Below are positions 7,354 to 15,783 of a stretch of DNA of 64,000 bases, piece by piece. Positions within the stretch are counted from its first letter, which is position 1. Every line of letters starts with the position of its first letter. Both the position numbers and the translations under genes were made by a program. The notes under the pieces were generated by a model. That model had not been told where the DNA came from. It saw only the letters and a list, made by a program, of their open reading frames with translations, and ran no database searches. Where the stretch lies: assembly GCA_026706025.1 (NCBI GenBank), contig JAPOZO010000088.1:99669-163668 (forward strand), read 5' to 3'. The DNA comes from Candidatus Poribacteria bacterium (GTDB taxonomy: Bacteria; Poribacteria; WGA-4E; WGA-3G).

Positions 7354-9465
7354 ATGAAAATTACACTCGCAACGTGCAACCTGAATCAATGGAGCCTCGA
7401 TTTTGAGGGCAATACGGCGCGTATTATTGAATCTATTGAGATCGCAAAAGCGAGTGGTGCGCGGTATCGGTTGGGACCGGAACTGGAAATCACAGGCTAC
7501 TCTTGTGAAGATCATTTTCTGGAACTTGACACGCTGCGGCATAGCTGGGAATCGCTTGCGGGTATCCTCAAAGGTGGGCATACTGACGGCATCCTGTGCG
7601 ATATTGGGATGCCTGTCATGTACAAAAATGTCCGTTATAACTGCCGGGTCTTCGTGTTAGATGGCAAGTTGTTGTTAATCCGTCCAAAGATGGTCCTGGC
7701 GAGCGATGGCAATTACCGGGAGCACCGCTGGTTTGTGGCATGGGAGCGGGGTTGGACAACCGAGCCGTACACACTGCCACGCGAGATTACCGAACTGACT
7801 GGGCAACGGCAGGTACCCATCGGTATCGCAGCGATAGCGACTGCGGATACGCTTTTGGCAGCTGAAACCTGCGAAGAACTCTTTGTGCCGATGAGTCCAC
7901 ATATCCATTTCGGTAACGCTGGTGTCGAGATTATCGCAAACGGTTCCGGTTCTCACCATGAGTTACGAAAACTCGATACACGTATCGCGCTGATTCGGAA
8001 CGCGAGTGCCAAAAACGGGGGTATCTATCTCTACGCGAACCAACAAGGATGTGACGGGGGTAGACTCTATTTCGATGGCTGCGCACTGATTGCCCAAAAC
8101 GGTGAGATTTTGGCGCAAGGCTCCCAATTCTCACTCAAGGATGTAGAGGTCGTCACGGCCACGGTAAATCTTCACGATGTTCGCACCTATCGAGGGGCGA
8201 AGGCGAGTCGTGCTGTGCAAGCGAGTAAAACCGAGCAACTTCCACAGATAGACATTGATTTTGATATGGAAATAGAAGGCGGGAAGGGTGCTCAATCTTC
8301 CAATATTCTCTTCCAATCTTCTCTTCCAATCGAGCCACATACGCACGAACCGGAAGAAGAGATCGCTTTGGGGCCCGCCTGCTGGCTCTGGGATTACCTA
8401 CGCAGATCTGGTGCAGAGGGTTATTTTATCCCACTCTCTGGCGGCGCAGACAGCGGTGCCGTTGCGACACTCGTCGGTTCAATGTGCCAGTTGGTAGCAA
8501 AAGCGATACGTGAAAAAGATAGAGCCGTCATCAACGACATCAACCGTTGGCTTGCCGACGGTGAAACACCCGATGTTTTCGCAGACCCGGGTGCCCTCGC
8601 CAATCGTCTGTTGTATACATGCTATATTGGTACAGAGAATAGTTCGCGCGAGACCCGGAAACGCGCAAAACAACTCGCGGCGCAGATTGGCGCACATCAT
8701 CTCGACATCAATATGGATGGACTTGTGAACGCGCTGCAATCACTCTTTACGCGTATTACCCAGAAAAAACCGAGATTCAAGGTTGAAGGGGGTACCCATC
8801 AGGAAAATCAGGCACTACAGAACATACAAGCAAGGCTACGGATGGTGCTGAGTTACCTATTCGCGCAGATGATGCCGTGGGTCAGGAACCGTGAAGGCAC
8901 ACTTCTCGTTTTAGGCACCGGTAACGTTGACGAAGCCCTGCGCGGTTACCTCACAAAATACGATTGCAGCAGCGGGGACATCAATCCGATCGGTGGGATA
9001 AGCAAACACGATCTGCGGCGTTTCCTAAAATGGGCGGAACATCATCTCGGTTATACCGCGCTCGCTGAGATTGTAGAGGCACCGCCAACAGCAGAACTCG
9101 AACCAATCACCGAAACTTATACGCAAACCGATGAAGACGACATGGGAATGACTTATGCCGAATTGAGTCGATTTGGGCAGCTTCGGAAAATGGAGCAGTG
9201 TGGCCCCGTGAGTATGTTTGAAAAATTAGTTCAGGAGTGGGATCATCTACCGCCGCGCGAGGTCGCCGAAAAGGTAAAACGCTTCTTTAAATATTACGCC
9301 ATCAATCGCCATAAAATGACGACGCTAACCCCCGCCTACCACGCTGAATCTTATTCGCCGGACGACAACCGATTTGACCTACGGCAGTTCCTCTATAACA
9401 CGCGCTGGACGTGGCAATTCCGGCATATTGATACCTGCGTCAGAAAATTGGAGGCGCAGGCGTGA
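7354..9465 (+). CDS. nadE: Glutamine-dependent NAD+ synthetase
   Basis: This enzyme amidates nicotinic acid adenine dinucleotide using ammonia released from glutamine. The N-terminal nitrilase-type glutaminase shows the triad E43 ([10 protein letters not shown]), K112 ([14 protein letters not shown]) and C173 ([10 protein letters not shown]). The C-terminal synthetase carries the ATP-loop SGGADSG at 362-368 and [31 protein letters not shown]. At 703 residues it is the long two-domain form shared with eukaryotes and some bacteria. I start at the ATG at 7354 because the family begins [13 protein letters not shown]; a TTG at 7333 would add seven residues. The stop overlaps the next gene. Confidence 0.93.
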   Translation: MKITLATCNLNQWSLDFEGNTARIIESIEIAKASGARYRLGPELEITGYSCEDHFLELDTLRHSWESLAGILKGGHTDGILCDIGMPVMYKNVRYNCRVFVLDGKLLLIRPKMVLASDGNYREHRWFVAWERGWTTEPYTLPREITELTGQRQVPIGIAAIATADTLLAAETCEELFVPMSPHIHFGNAGVEIIANGSGSHHELRKLDTRIALIRNASAKNGGIYLYANQQGCDGGRLYFDGCALIAQNGEILAQGSQFSLKDVEVVTATVNLHDVRTYRGAKASRAVQASKTEQLPQIDIDFDMEIEGGKGAQSSNILFQSSLPIEPHTHEPEEEIALGPACWLWDYLRRSGAEGYFIPLSGGADSGAVATLVGSMCQLVAKAIREKDRAVINDINRWLADGETPDVFADPGALANRLLYTCYIGTENSSRETRKRAKQLAAQIGAHHLDINMDGLVNALQSLFTRITQKKPRFKVEGGTHQENQALQNIQARLRMVLSYLFAQMMPWVRNREGTLLVLGTGNVDEALRGYLTKYDCSSGDINPIGGISKHDLRRFLKWAEHHLGYTALAEIVEAPPTAELEPITETYTQTDEDDMGMTYAELSRFGQLRKMEQCGPVSMFEKLVQEWDHLPPREVAEKVKRFFKYYAINRHKMTTLTPAYHAESYSPDDNRFDLRQFLYNTRWTWQFRHIDTCVRKLEAQA

Positions 9466-10994
9466 TGCACCCAATTTTAAAAAACACAATCTTTATCTTC
9501 ACCGCCATGTTCACTTTCAACACCGCGTCCGGCGCGCCCAATGTACCCGTAAACTTTGACGGATGGGTTACCGATGCACTTGCGAAGTTGGAAACCGACG
9601 GTATCACAGGCGGATTCCATCGGCAGACCGCACCACTCTCGAGAGCAGAGGTCGCACAAATTATACGACAGGCCGAATCGCGAATACGCGCAAGGCGCGT
9701 CATTCCATCAGAGATAGATCGGAAACTCCTTGAAAAGTTGAAACGAGCGTTTCATAGAGAACTCACAGATAGCGATGGAAGGCGAATAGACTTTCTTCCG
9801 CAACTCCGTGCGACAGAAAAAAAAATAGCACCAGCACTTGCGGCAGCTTTTCACTGGACAACAGGGACGTTTAAACCACGGTCAGCACCGCGCTTAGCAC
9901 TTTATTCTCAATTTGAAGCGCATAACTTTGAGAGTCCCCCGCTTGACGGAAAGACAGCAGGACAACGGCTTGAACGGTGGCGTGGCGAGTACACTATGGA
10001 CTTCAAAAGGAGTTATTTACAGGTAAATGGTGAACATCTTAACCTGCTTGTCGGCAGGGATTGGACTTTCTGGGGGGCGAGTCGGTATAAAACGGTAGGG
10101 ATCTCGGATAACTCACCTCCGTTTGACCAAGTTCGACTGACGGGTACACTTGGAAAACGACTCAAAGCGACAGCTTTCACGACACAACTGGATTCAACAT
10201 GGTATGACGATGGCACAAAACGCTATCTGGCGAAACGCTATCTGAGTGGACACCGACTCGACTATCAATACAACGATCGCGTCGAAATCGGTGTCGCCGA
10301 GTGGGTGCTTTACGGCGGCGATGCGCAAACGCTCGAGTGGAAGTATGCGAACCCTTTCACCTTCTACTACGCGCTACAATATAACGCAAAAGCCGATGAT
10401 AATGTTATGTTTGCCTTCGATGCGGCGATCCGTCCTATTGACGGCGTGCGCCTCTATGCGGAATGGGTTATCGACGATATCCAATATGAATCTGATTCCA
10501 ACGATCCACACGCAGTCGCATGGATTTTGGGCTTGACGTGGTATCCACAACATCTCGATCGCCAACTCGGAATCCATAGCGAATACGCCCGGGTCAATCG
10601 ATGGGCGTACACACATCTCGATCCTGATAACCAGTTCACACACTTCGGCTATGCAATTGGACATCCCATCAGTAACGATTCAGATACATTGCGACTTTCG
10701 GCATCCTATCAATTGACTGTCTCCGCGGCGGCGGAGGTTCGCGCAGGGCTAACCCGTCAAGGTGAAGGCAGCATCGCCGACCGGTTTTATGGTGAAGATT
10801 ACGATTCACTTCCGTTTCCTACGGGTATCGTCGCACGAACAACGGAGATCGGCGGGCGGTTTTCCTATCGTCCATTAGATACGTGGAATCTATTTCTCTC
10901 CTACGCATGGCACCACACGCGAAATAGTGAACACCGTAAAGGGAAAATAAGTCAAAGACACAAACTCATGTTCCAGTTGGGTTATTACCTATAG
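9465..10994 (+). CDS. Wzi-like outer-membrane beta-barrel protein
   Basis: About 509 residues with a signal peptide ([23 protein letters not shown]). A short SLH-like helical segment follows (WVTDALAKLETDGITGGF, LSRAEVAQIIRQAE, residues ~28-70). The rest alternates polar and aromatic residues like a beta-barrel, with the Wzi-family signature region SYLQVNGEHLNLLVGRD followed by FWGASRYKTVGISDNSPPFD. Wzi helps attach or assemble capsule at the outer membrane in known systems. GGAGG lies about 10 bases before the ATG at 9465, which overlaps the nadE stop; a GTG at 9462 is an alternative. Pairing with a lytic transglycosylase fits envelope biogenesis. Confidence 0.7.
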   Translation: MHPILKNTIFIFTAMFTFNTASGAPNVPVNFDGWVTDALAKLETDGITGGFHRQTAPLSRAEVAQIIRQAESRIRARRVIPSEIDRKLLEKLKRAFHRELTDSDGRRIDFLPQLRATEKKIAPALAAAFHWTTGTFKPRSAPRLALYSQFEAHNFESPPLDGKTAGQRLERWRGEYTMDFKRSYLQVNGEHLNLLVGRDWTFWGASRYKTVGISDNSPPFDQVRLTGTLGKRLKATAFTTQLDSTWYDDGTKRYLAKRYLSGHRLDYQYNDRVEIGVAEWVLYGGDAQTLEWKYANPFTFYYALQYNAKADDNVMFAFDAAIRPIDGVRLYAEWVIDDIQYESDSNDPHAVAWILGLTWYPQHLDRQLGIHSEYARVNRWAYTHLDPDNQFTHFGYAIGHPISNDSDTLRLSASYQLTVSAAAEVRAGLTRQGEGSIADRFYGEDYDSLPFPTGIVARTTEIGGRFSYRPLDTWNLFLSYAWHHTRNSEHRKGKISQRHKLMFQLGYYL

Positions 10995-11047
10995 TTATCG
11001 GTTATGTATCATTGCTCCTATATCCGCACCTCCTACGGAACTAATCA

Positions 11048-11719
11048 ATGATTCGGAAACGCACACTCATCTTTGTTACCGCAGCAATCGCTTTGTTCCT
11101 TGTGTTCAGTGGTATCATTAACCCTCACATGGATCTGCGACTGCTCGCGCTGACACCGAAGATTCTTAAATACAAGCCACTGATCCAGAAATATGCCGTT
11201 AAAGAGAATTTGGACCCGCGGCTCATCTGTGCACTGATTGTCCAAGAATCCGGGTTCAACGAAAAAGCGCAAAGTGCTGTGGGCGCACAAGGTTTGACAC
11301 AACTGATGCCTAAAACAGCAAAAGAACTCGGCGTTGAAGACCCATTAGATGCGGAGCAGAGCATCGCTGGTGCAGCACGGCACCTACATACACTCTATCA
11401 TGCGTTTATAGAAAGTCAACAGGATCATCAACACCGACTGGTATTAGCAAGTTATAACGCCGGTCTCGGCCGCGTTCGCGACGCACAAGCCCTTGCCCGG
11501 CATCAACAAAAGGCGAATCCGTTGTTATGGAAACCCGTGCGTAAAGCACTCGGTCAACTAACTGAGCAACATGCATCTATACATAAACAGGTGTGGGGAA
11601 GCGAAGCACCTCCCCACGGGTATTTTGAAGGATTTAATGAGACATCAAACTACGTAAAACGCGTGATGCATTATTATGGTAGGCTCTGTTTTTACGGAGA
11701 AGTGTTATTTTTCTTATGA
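11048..11719 (+). CDS. Lytic transglycosylase (SLT domain)
   Basis: The 223-residue protein has an N-terminal hydrophobic anchor (residues ~6-24) and a goose-lysozyme-like SLT domain. The catalytic glutamate lies in LICALIVQESGFNEKAQS. GAQGLTQLMPKTAKELGV, the helix with AGAARHL, and LASYNAGLGRV are the standard motifs. It should cleave the MurNAc-GlcNAc bond of peptidoglycan in the periplasm, generating anhydro ends. The C-terminal NETSNYVKRVMHYY matches the closing motif of the family. Its last 28 bp overlap the convergent SRPBCC gene, so the final LCFYGEVLFFL may be a poorly conserved tail. Confidence 0.88.
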   Translation: MIRKRTLIFVTAAIALFLVFSGIINPHMDLRLLALTPKILKYKPLIQKYAVKENLDPRLICALIVQESGFNEKAQSAVGAQGLTQLMPKTAKELGVEDPLDAEQSIAGAARHLHTLYHAFIESQQDHQHRLVLASYNAGLGRVRDAQALARHQQKANPLLWKPVRKALGQLTEQHASIHKQVWGSEAPPHGYFEGFNETSNYVKRVMHYYGRLCFYGEVLFFL

Positions 11720-12159
11720 CGGAAGATTTCATCTAACTGTTCTGAGCGGTAGGCGAAAATCTTCTCTATATCCGGACGCACGAACAATTTATTAATAAGC
11801 CCATCTCCCCAAACCGCATATTCAACCGAATCGCCAACAACGACCCCGTTTTCTGTCTCATCAAAGGTATGTGTATGCCGCCAGAGTCGGTAAGGACCGC
11901 GGCGTTGTTCGTCAACAAACCCATAAGGTGGATTCCATTCCGTAATCTCGCTCTGCCAACGGAGTGGAATCCCGCGGAGTTTCAACCGATAATCAATACG
12001 CGTTCCGACGAACATATCAATCGGTGCTGGGGTTAGAATTTCCAAGTGCATCGACGACGGCGTGATCTCAGCGAGGTTATGCGCATTAGAAAAGAATTCA
12101 AAAACTTCTGTAATCGGTCGTTCAAGCGTCCGTTGTGATTCAAAAAGAAATGTTTTCAT
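11692..12159 (-). CDS. SRPBCC-family (START-like) ligand-binding protein
   Basis: A 155-residue cytoplasmic protein with the helix-grip fold pattern. It starts with FLFESQRTLERPITEVFEFFSNAHNLAEITPSSMHLEIL, then GTRIDYRLKLRGIPLRWQSEITEWNPPYGFVDEQRRGPYRLWRHTHTF, and ends with DGLINKLFVRPDIEKIFAYRSEQL. This is the CoxG/cyclase-like SRPBCC branch often found fused or next to nucleoside-diphosphate-sugar epimerases. The ligand is unknown. AGGAGG stands immediately before the run of A bases that precedes the ATG, a strong start. It ends inside the 3' end of the convergent transglycosylase gene. Confidence 0.8.
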   Translation of the reverse strand: MKTFLFESQRTLERPITEVFEFFSNAHNLAEITPSSMHLEILTPAPIDMFVGTRIDYRLKLRGIPLRWQSEITEWNPPYGFVDEQRRGPYRLWRHTHTFDETENGVVVGDSVEYAVWGDGLINKLFVRPDIEKIFAYRSEQLDEIFRHKKNNTSP

Positions 12160-12183
12160 TTTTTTCCTCCTGGCTTTGTGTAT

Positions 12184-12297
12184 TATAGTAAAGTCCGCAA
12201 ATAATTTAACACGCCACGATAGTATTACCCGCTCGTAGGGGCTGGGTCACCCAGTCCCTACGGTCCGCGTGTTCAAATAATTATGGGCTTCACTATA
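12184..12297. mobile_element. MITE, TATAGTAAAG family, copy A
   Basis: The 114-bp element begins TATAGTAAAGTCCGCAAATA and its right end reads as an imperfect inverted copy (reverse complement TATAGTGAAGCCCATAATTA). The centre is a hairpin built on CGTAGGGGCTGGGT/ACCCAGTCCCTACG. Outer TA dinucleotides are consistent with TA target duplication, as in Tc1-mariner/IS630-type elements. Related copies lie at 23786-23931 and 61209-61332. With the small gene below, it fills the 12160-12598 gap. Confidence 0.75.
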
Positions 12298-12426
12298 AAG
12301 TGCTGGATATTCGGATTTAGCCATATTTTCAATTGAACGATAAACAAAAGAATGTTTATTACATGCAATCCACAATTCGGAAACGGATCCAATCTTCGCT
12401 CCCTCTGTTATTGAAAGTCGGCTCAT
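12247..12426 (-). CDS. Small unknown ORF whose C-terminus lies in a MITE
   Basis: A 59-residue frame starts at the ATG 12424-12426 with GAGAGG about 8 bases upstream. The N-terminal two thirds (MSRLSITEGAKIGSVSEL, IACNKHSFVYRSIENMAK) come from unique DNA. The last ~18 codons (ALYSEAHNYLNTRTVGTG) are read through the right half of the MITE at 12184-12297, which provides the stop codon. This looks like a gene truncated or re-terminated by element insertion. I do not recognise the family. It may not be expressed. Confidence 0.4.
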   Translation of the reverse strand: MSRLSITEGAKIGSVSELWIACNKHSFVYRSIENMAKSEYPALYSEAHNYLNTRTVGTG

Positions 12427-12598
12427 GTGCATTACCTCTCAAATGACTGTTATTTGATAATCATAACGCTCGTTTCTACTGTGGGATTCATTTTCAGTGC
12501 TCGTGGTAGTACCGTCAAAAAGCAGTATCATGTGGGTTGGCACGAAACTTGCTTTTTTTTATAGACACAACAATAATTTTACAAGGGAGACCCCTCAC

Positions 12599-12952
12599 AT
12601 GAAAAGCAAAAGTTTGGTTTTCGGCTTCTCGTTTGTGCTTTTGGGTGCTATGATTTTGTCTATGGTGTATGTTCAAGGTGCTATTTCGCATTGGGACGTT
12701 AAAAAGACAACGATTGTTACAGAAACGTGTTGGCTTATCGGCTATCCCTCTCGCACAAAATGCAACGTGGCACAGTTTAAAGAAGTTGTGTTTGAGGAGA
12801 CAAACGCGTACCACATAGCACTTTTAGGTCCAAACAACCAGATTGTCATAGACCACAAGCCCGGCCATGCGGGTCACGCGCAAGTGTCGGAGCGGACAAA
12901 GCACAAGCAGCGCTCAAAACTTGTCTACGATAATTGTGGTGAGTGTAATTAA
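12599..12952 (+). CDS. Small secreted protein of unknown function
   Basis: The ATG at 12599 has GGGAG about 9 bases upstream and gives 117 residues. The first 28 form a signal peptide or anchor (SLVFGFSFVLLGAMILSMVYVQGA). The mature part contains four cysteines, two of them in the final DNCGECN, and a His-rich stretch DHKPGHAGHAQVSERTKHKQ. A metal or disulfide role is possible but not shown. I do not recognise the family. It precedes another anchored unknown protein in the same direction. Confidence 0.55.
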   Translation: MKSKSLVFGFSFVLLGAMILSMVYVQGAISHWDVKKTTIVTETCWLIGYPSRTKCNVAQFKEVVFEETNAYHIALLGPNNQIVIDHKPGHAGHAQVSERTKHKQRSKLVYDNCGECN

Positions 12953-13024
12953 CTAAACAGGGTAGGGGCTGGTGTCCTGCACCAGTCTCTTACCTGTCCC
13001 TTATGACGTGATAGGAGGGTGACA

Positions 13025-13720
13025 GTGAAAGCGAAAATTTTGATATGCGTATTTTTTGCGTTGCTGGTGGGGTTCTGCGTGTATATTGAAGTAAATACGC
13101 GGAAGTTTGTTGACAGCCTGCCCGTAGCTCCTACAAGTAAAGATAAACCGCAATCAGTACAACCGCGCCAAGGTGCGTCAGAAATTCCTAAGTCTGTGTT
13201 AGTGTCGGAGTCGGTATCTAAAAAAAACGAACAGGACACGCCGGCGGATAGCGAAGATATATCAGTGTTACCTGCTTGGTGGGACGACGAGGAATCAGAT
13301 TTGCGCAAGAAAAGTAGCGATCCGTTCTCTGATTTTATCGCAGAACAAGGCGCAAAGGAACGTGGCACTTTGATTGTTGAGGGTATGGCGGGGGAGGAAT
13401 TGTGGAATGCAGAATTGAACCAAATGATAGAACAGTTTGGTGATATACCAGAAGTTCACACGATTATGAAGTATACCCGAATGTTCGCTCACGATTTACC
13501 TTTCCCTCTTGAAAATCAGATTGAATTCCAAGAGGCACTTAATACGATATATCCCTCTGCGAGAAACAGACGGACGTTAGATTTCCTAAAATGGCAATAC
13601 TCTCGCGGTAACATAGGCGAGATTACGGACGGGGATATTGCGGAGTTGCGTGCTATGGGTATCAGCGTAAAACAAGAATTGACAGAAACAGGATTCCGCA
13701 CGACTATATCAACAGAGTAA
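13025..13720 (+). CDS. Membrane-anchored protein of unknown function
   Basis: A GTG start at 13025 is favoured because AGGAGG ends 6 bases before it; the GTG at 13019 would overlap that site. The 231-residue product has one N-terminal transmembrane segment (ILICVFFALLVGFCVYI). A Pro/Ser/Thr-rich acidic linker follows (residues ~30-95), then a mostly alpha-helical periplasmic domain containing ARNRRTLDFLKWQYSRGNIGEITDGDIAELRAMG. The last segment looks like a helix-turn-helix hairpin but no family is recognised. It is probably exported in a pair with the preceding small secreted protein. Confidence 0.6.
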   Translation: MKAKILICVFFALLVGFCVYIEVNTRKFVDSLPVAPTSKDKPQSVQPRQGASEIPKSVLVSESVSKKNEQDTPADSEDISVLPAWWDDEESDLRKKSSDPFSDFIAEQGAKERGTLIVEGMAGEELWNAELNQMIEQFGDIPEVHTIMKYTRMFAHDLPFPLENQIEFQEALNTIYPSARNRRTLDFLKWQYSRGNIGEITDGDIAELRAMGISVKQELTETGFRTTISTE

Positions 13721-13988
13721 ATTTTAACAGATTTTAGCACTGGGAGTTAAGTTTTTTCTATTTTCGACATAGATCCGCTGACAATTGGGGGAATTTGCGG
13801 AATGGGTGATTCGGTGTTAGGTAGCAATTTTAGAAAAAACGCATCATAGCATCGTAGGTGTTTTGCTTTGGTGTTTCCCTTAGGTAGAGCAGAGTTGAGA
13901 AAAGCAATACGGATAACCCAAGCACATTTCAGCACCCTAAACCGTAATATCAGTCAAGAAAATAGCGAAACCCAACGGAGACCTACTA

Positions 13989-14333
13989 TCAGTTATCCTC
14001 ACCTTCAGAGGTATGTTCAAGCTGCGCGAGTCGTTTGTCTAAAGCCTGTTGCTGCTGTCCCAAACGCAAGACATACAGCATGAAGACCAACCATATCACA
14101 ATATAGGCAGCGGCGAGATATTTGAGGCGGGTCCTCTGCCCTTTTTCGAGTATCTCAATAGAACTTATCACCGCCTGCTCCACGACCTCTTCATCCACTG
14201 GAACCTCGGACTGTGAGATTGCTTCTGAAACAGCCGCTGAAACCTTGTCAGATGTTATATCAACTGGCACTTGGGTCGCAAAGATGAATAACACCAAAAC
14301 CACCACAAAACTTGCTAAAATCAATATTTTCAT
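13989..14333 (-). CDS. CcmD-like protein with an extended N-terminal domain
   Basis: The last ~50 of 114 residues (RLKYLAAAYIVIWLVFMLYVLRLGQQQQALDKRLAQLE) match the CcmD pattern: one transmembrane helix followed by a charged helix. CcmD normally stabilises CcmC-haem-CcmE in System I cytochrome c maturation and has 40-70 residues. Here an extra N-terminal transmembrane segment (ILILASFVVVLVLFIFATQV) and an acidic periplasmic region (residues ~24-60) precede it. The start overlaps the ccmC stop by 4 bp (ATGA), which supports the assignment. Other ccm genes are not in the window. Confidence 0.7.
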   Translation of the reverse strand: MKILILASFVVVLVLFIFATQVPVDITSDKVSAAVSEAISQSEVPVDEEVVEQAVISSIEILEKGQRTRLKYLAAAYIVIWLVFMLYVLRLGQQQQALDKRLAQLEHTSEGEDN

Positions 14334-15010
14334 CCAGATGTCTCCTCAAGGTATTTCTGTTGTAATCTCTCATAGCGGGCTTCTGTCTTTTTCATTCGGT
14401 ACCGGATGATTAGCAAGAATGTAAAGAGCATAATCAGTGCAAGCAGTGCTACCATCCATGTATACCGCATTGTCGCCTCAAGACTCCATTTTGTCCCACG
14501 GTCCGGATGTAATCCGCCTTGCCAGATATCTACGGCGTAATAGACAATCGGGACATCCAGATAAGCGATAATTCCGAGTACTGCGGAATAGACACCGCGC
14601 TTGTCGCCTTCTAAAGCGGAGCGGAGAATAAAATAACCGATGTACATAAGCCAGAGCACAAGCGTGCTCGTGAGGCGAGCCTCCCAATTCCACCATGTGT
14701 TCCATGCATACCGCGCCCAGATGGGTCCTGACAGCAACGCGACCGTGCAAAAGATAACACCGAGTTCCGCCGCCGCAACAGCCAGCAGATCGTCGTTCGG
14801 TCTCCGTTGGATAAGGTACTTGATACTAAAAACACAGTTGACACCAAATGCCACAAAAACGGTGAGTGCCGCTGAGACATGGTAATAGAAGATCTTTTGG
14901 ACCTCAAGCATTGTGCCTTCAGTGCGCGCGTAACCGAAGATAAGATAGAGCGAGATGAAGATGAGGATGGCAGTGATAGCGGCTATTATTTTTGTACTTA
15001 GATTTCCCAC
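14330..15010 (-). CDS. ccmC: Haem exporter/handling protein CcmC
   Basis: This 226-residue polytopic membrane protein presents haem to CcmE in System I cytochrome c maturation. The tryptophan-rich WWD motif WNTWWNWEARLTS lies at residues ~103-115 in a periplasmic loop. Candidate axial histidines are H44 (FYYHVSAAL) and the later one in GGLHPDRG. Six transmembrane helices are apparent. A GTG start at 15010 overlaps the end of the map frame by 13 bp. Translational coupling to map upstream and the ccmD-like gene downstream suggests one operon. Confidence 0.9.
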   Translation of the reverse strand: MGNLSTKIIAAITAILIFISLYLIFGYARTEGTMLEVQKIFYYHVSAALTVFVAFGVNCVFSIKYLIQRRPNDDLLAVAAAELGVIFCTVALLSGPIWARYAWNTWWNWEARLTSTLVLWLMYIGYFILRSALEGDKRGVYSAVLGIIAYLDVPIVYYAVDIWQGGLHPDRGTKWSLEATMRYTWMVALLALIMLFTFLLIIRYRMKKTEARYERLQQKYLEETSG

Positions 15011-15783
15011 AATGCGCTCCCTGTTAGAATTTCGGGACCATCGGAAAGGACCGCTACCGTGTGTTCAAAGAGAGCGGATAAGGAACCGTCTACAGTTGTA
15101 ATCGTCCATCCGTCTGGCGACATCTGTACATCAGGTAACCCAATATTCACCATAGTTTCAATAGCGAGTACCATTCCGGGTCTGAGGCGCAACCCGCGTC
15201 CGGCAACACCCACACACGGAACCTCCGGTGCTTCGTGTAGGTTTCGTCCGATCCCGTGCCCAGCAAAACTCTGGAGTACAGAGAACCCATGCGATTCCGC
15301 CCCATTCTGTAATTTGAAAGAGATATCCCCAATCCGGTTCCCCGGTTTCGCTTCAGCGATCGCATCGTAGAGCGAACTTCGCGTCGCGTCAAGCAACCGT
15401 TCAGCTGAGACTGAGATGTCTCCAACAGGGAAAGTGTACGCGTTATCGCCGTGATAGCCGTCAATGCTGACAGCGGTATCAATCCCGATAATGTCACCTT
15501 CTTTCAACACTTGGCTTTCGGCTGGAATCCCGTGGATGACAACATCGTTAATCGAGGTACATATCGTGGCAGGATAGGGGTTGTGTTCCGGTAACTGATA
15601 GCCTAAGAAGGAAGATGTAGCATTGACTTCGGCAATTGTATCACGTGAAATGCGTTCCAAGTCGGCGGTGGATACACCCGGAGCAATTGCCTCTCCAATG
15701 CGCTTAAGTACAGTCGCAGCCGCTTTACCGCTCCGTTTCATCTTCTCAATTTCGAGTCTGTTTTTGATCCTAAGTTTATCCAT
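14998..15783 (-). CDS. map: Methionine aminopeptidase type I
   Basis: This enzyme removes the initiator methionine from nascent proteins. The 261-residue pita-bread fold shows the dinuclear metal ligands D102 and D113 (IDTAVSIDGYHGDNAYTF), the histidine in AGHGIGRNLHE, the glutamate in LAIETMVN, and the final one in FEHTVAV. The substrate-site histidine is H84 (VVIHGIP). The usual IEP reads IET here, a mild deviation. The start overlaps the miaB stop by one base (TGATG), so the two are translated together. Confidence 0.93.
   Translation of the reverse strand: MDKLRIKNRLEIEKMKRSGKAAATVLKRIGEAIAPGVSTADLERISRDTIAEVNATSSFLGYQLPEHNPYPATICTSINDVVIHGIPAESQVLKEGDIIGIDTAVSIDGYHGDNAYTFPVGDISVSAERLLDATRSSLYDAIAEAKPGNRIGDISFKLQNGAESHGFSVLQSFAGHGIGRNLHEAPEVPCVGVAGRGLRLRPGMVLAIETMVNIGLPDVQMSPDGWTITTVDGSLSALFEHTVAVLSDGPEILTGSALWEI

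Noticed and set aside
13747-13935. Reverse 62-codon frame next to the anchored unknown protein
   Set aside because: No ribosome site and atypical composition; it lies in intergenic DNA with repeat-like words.
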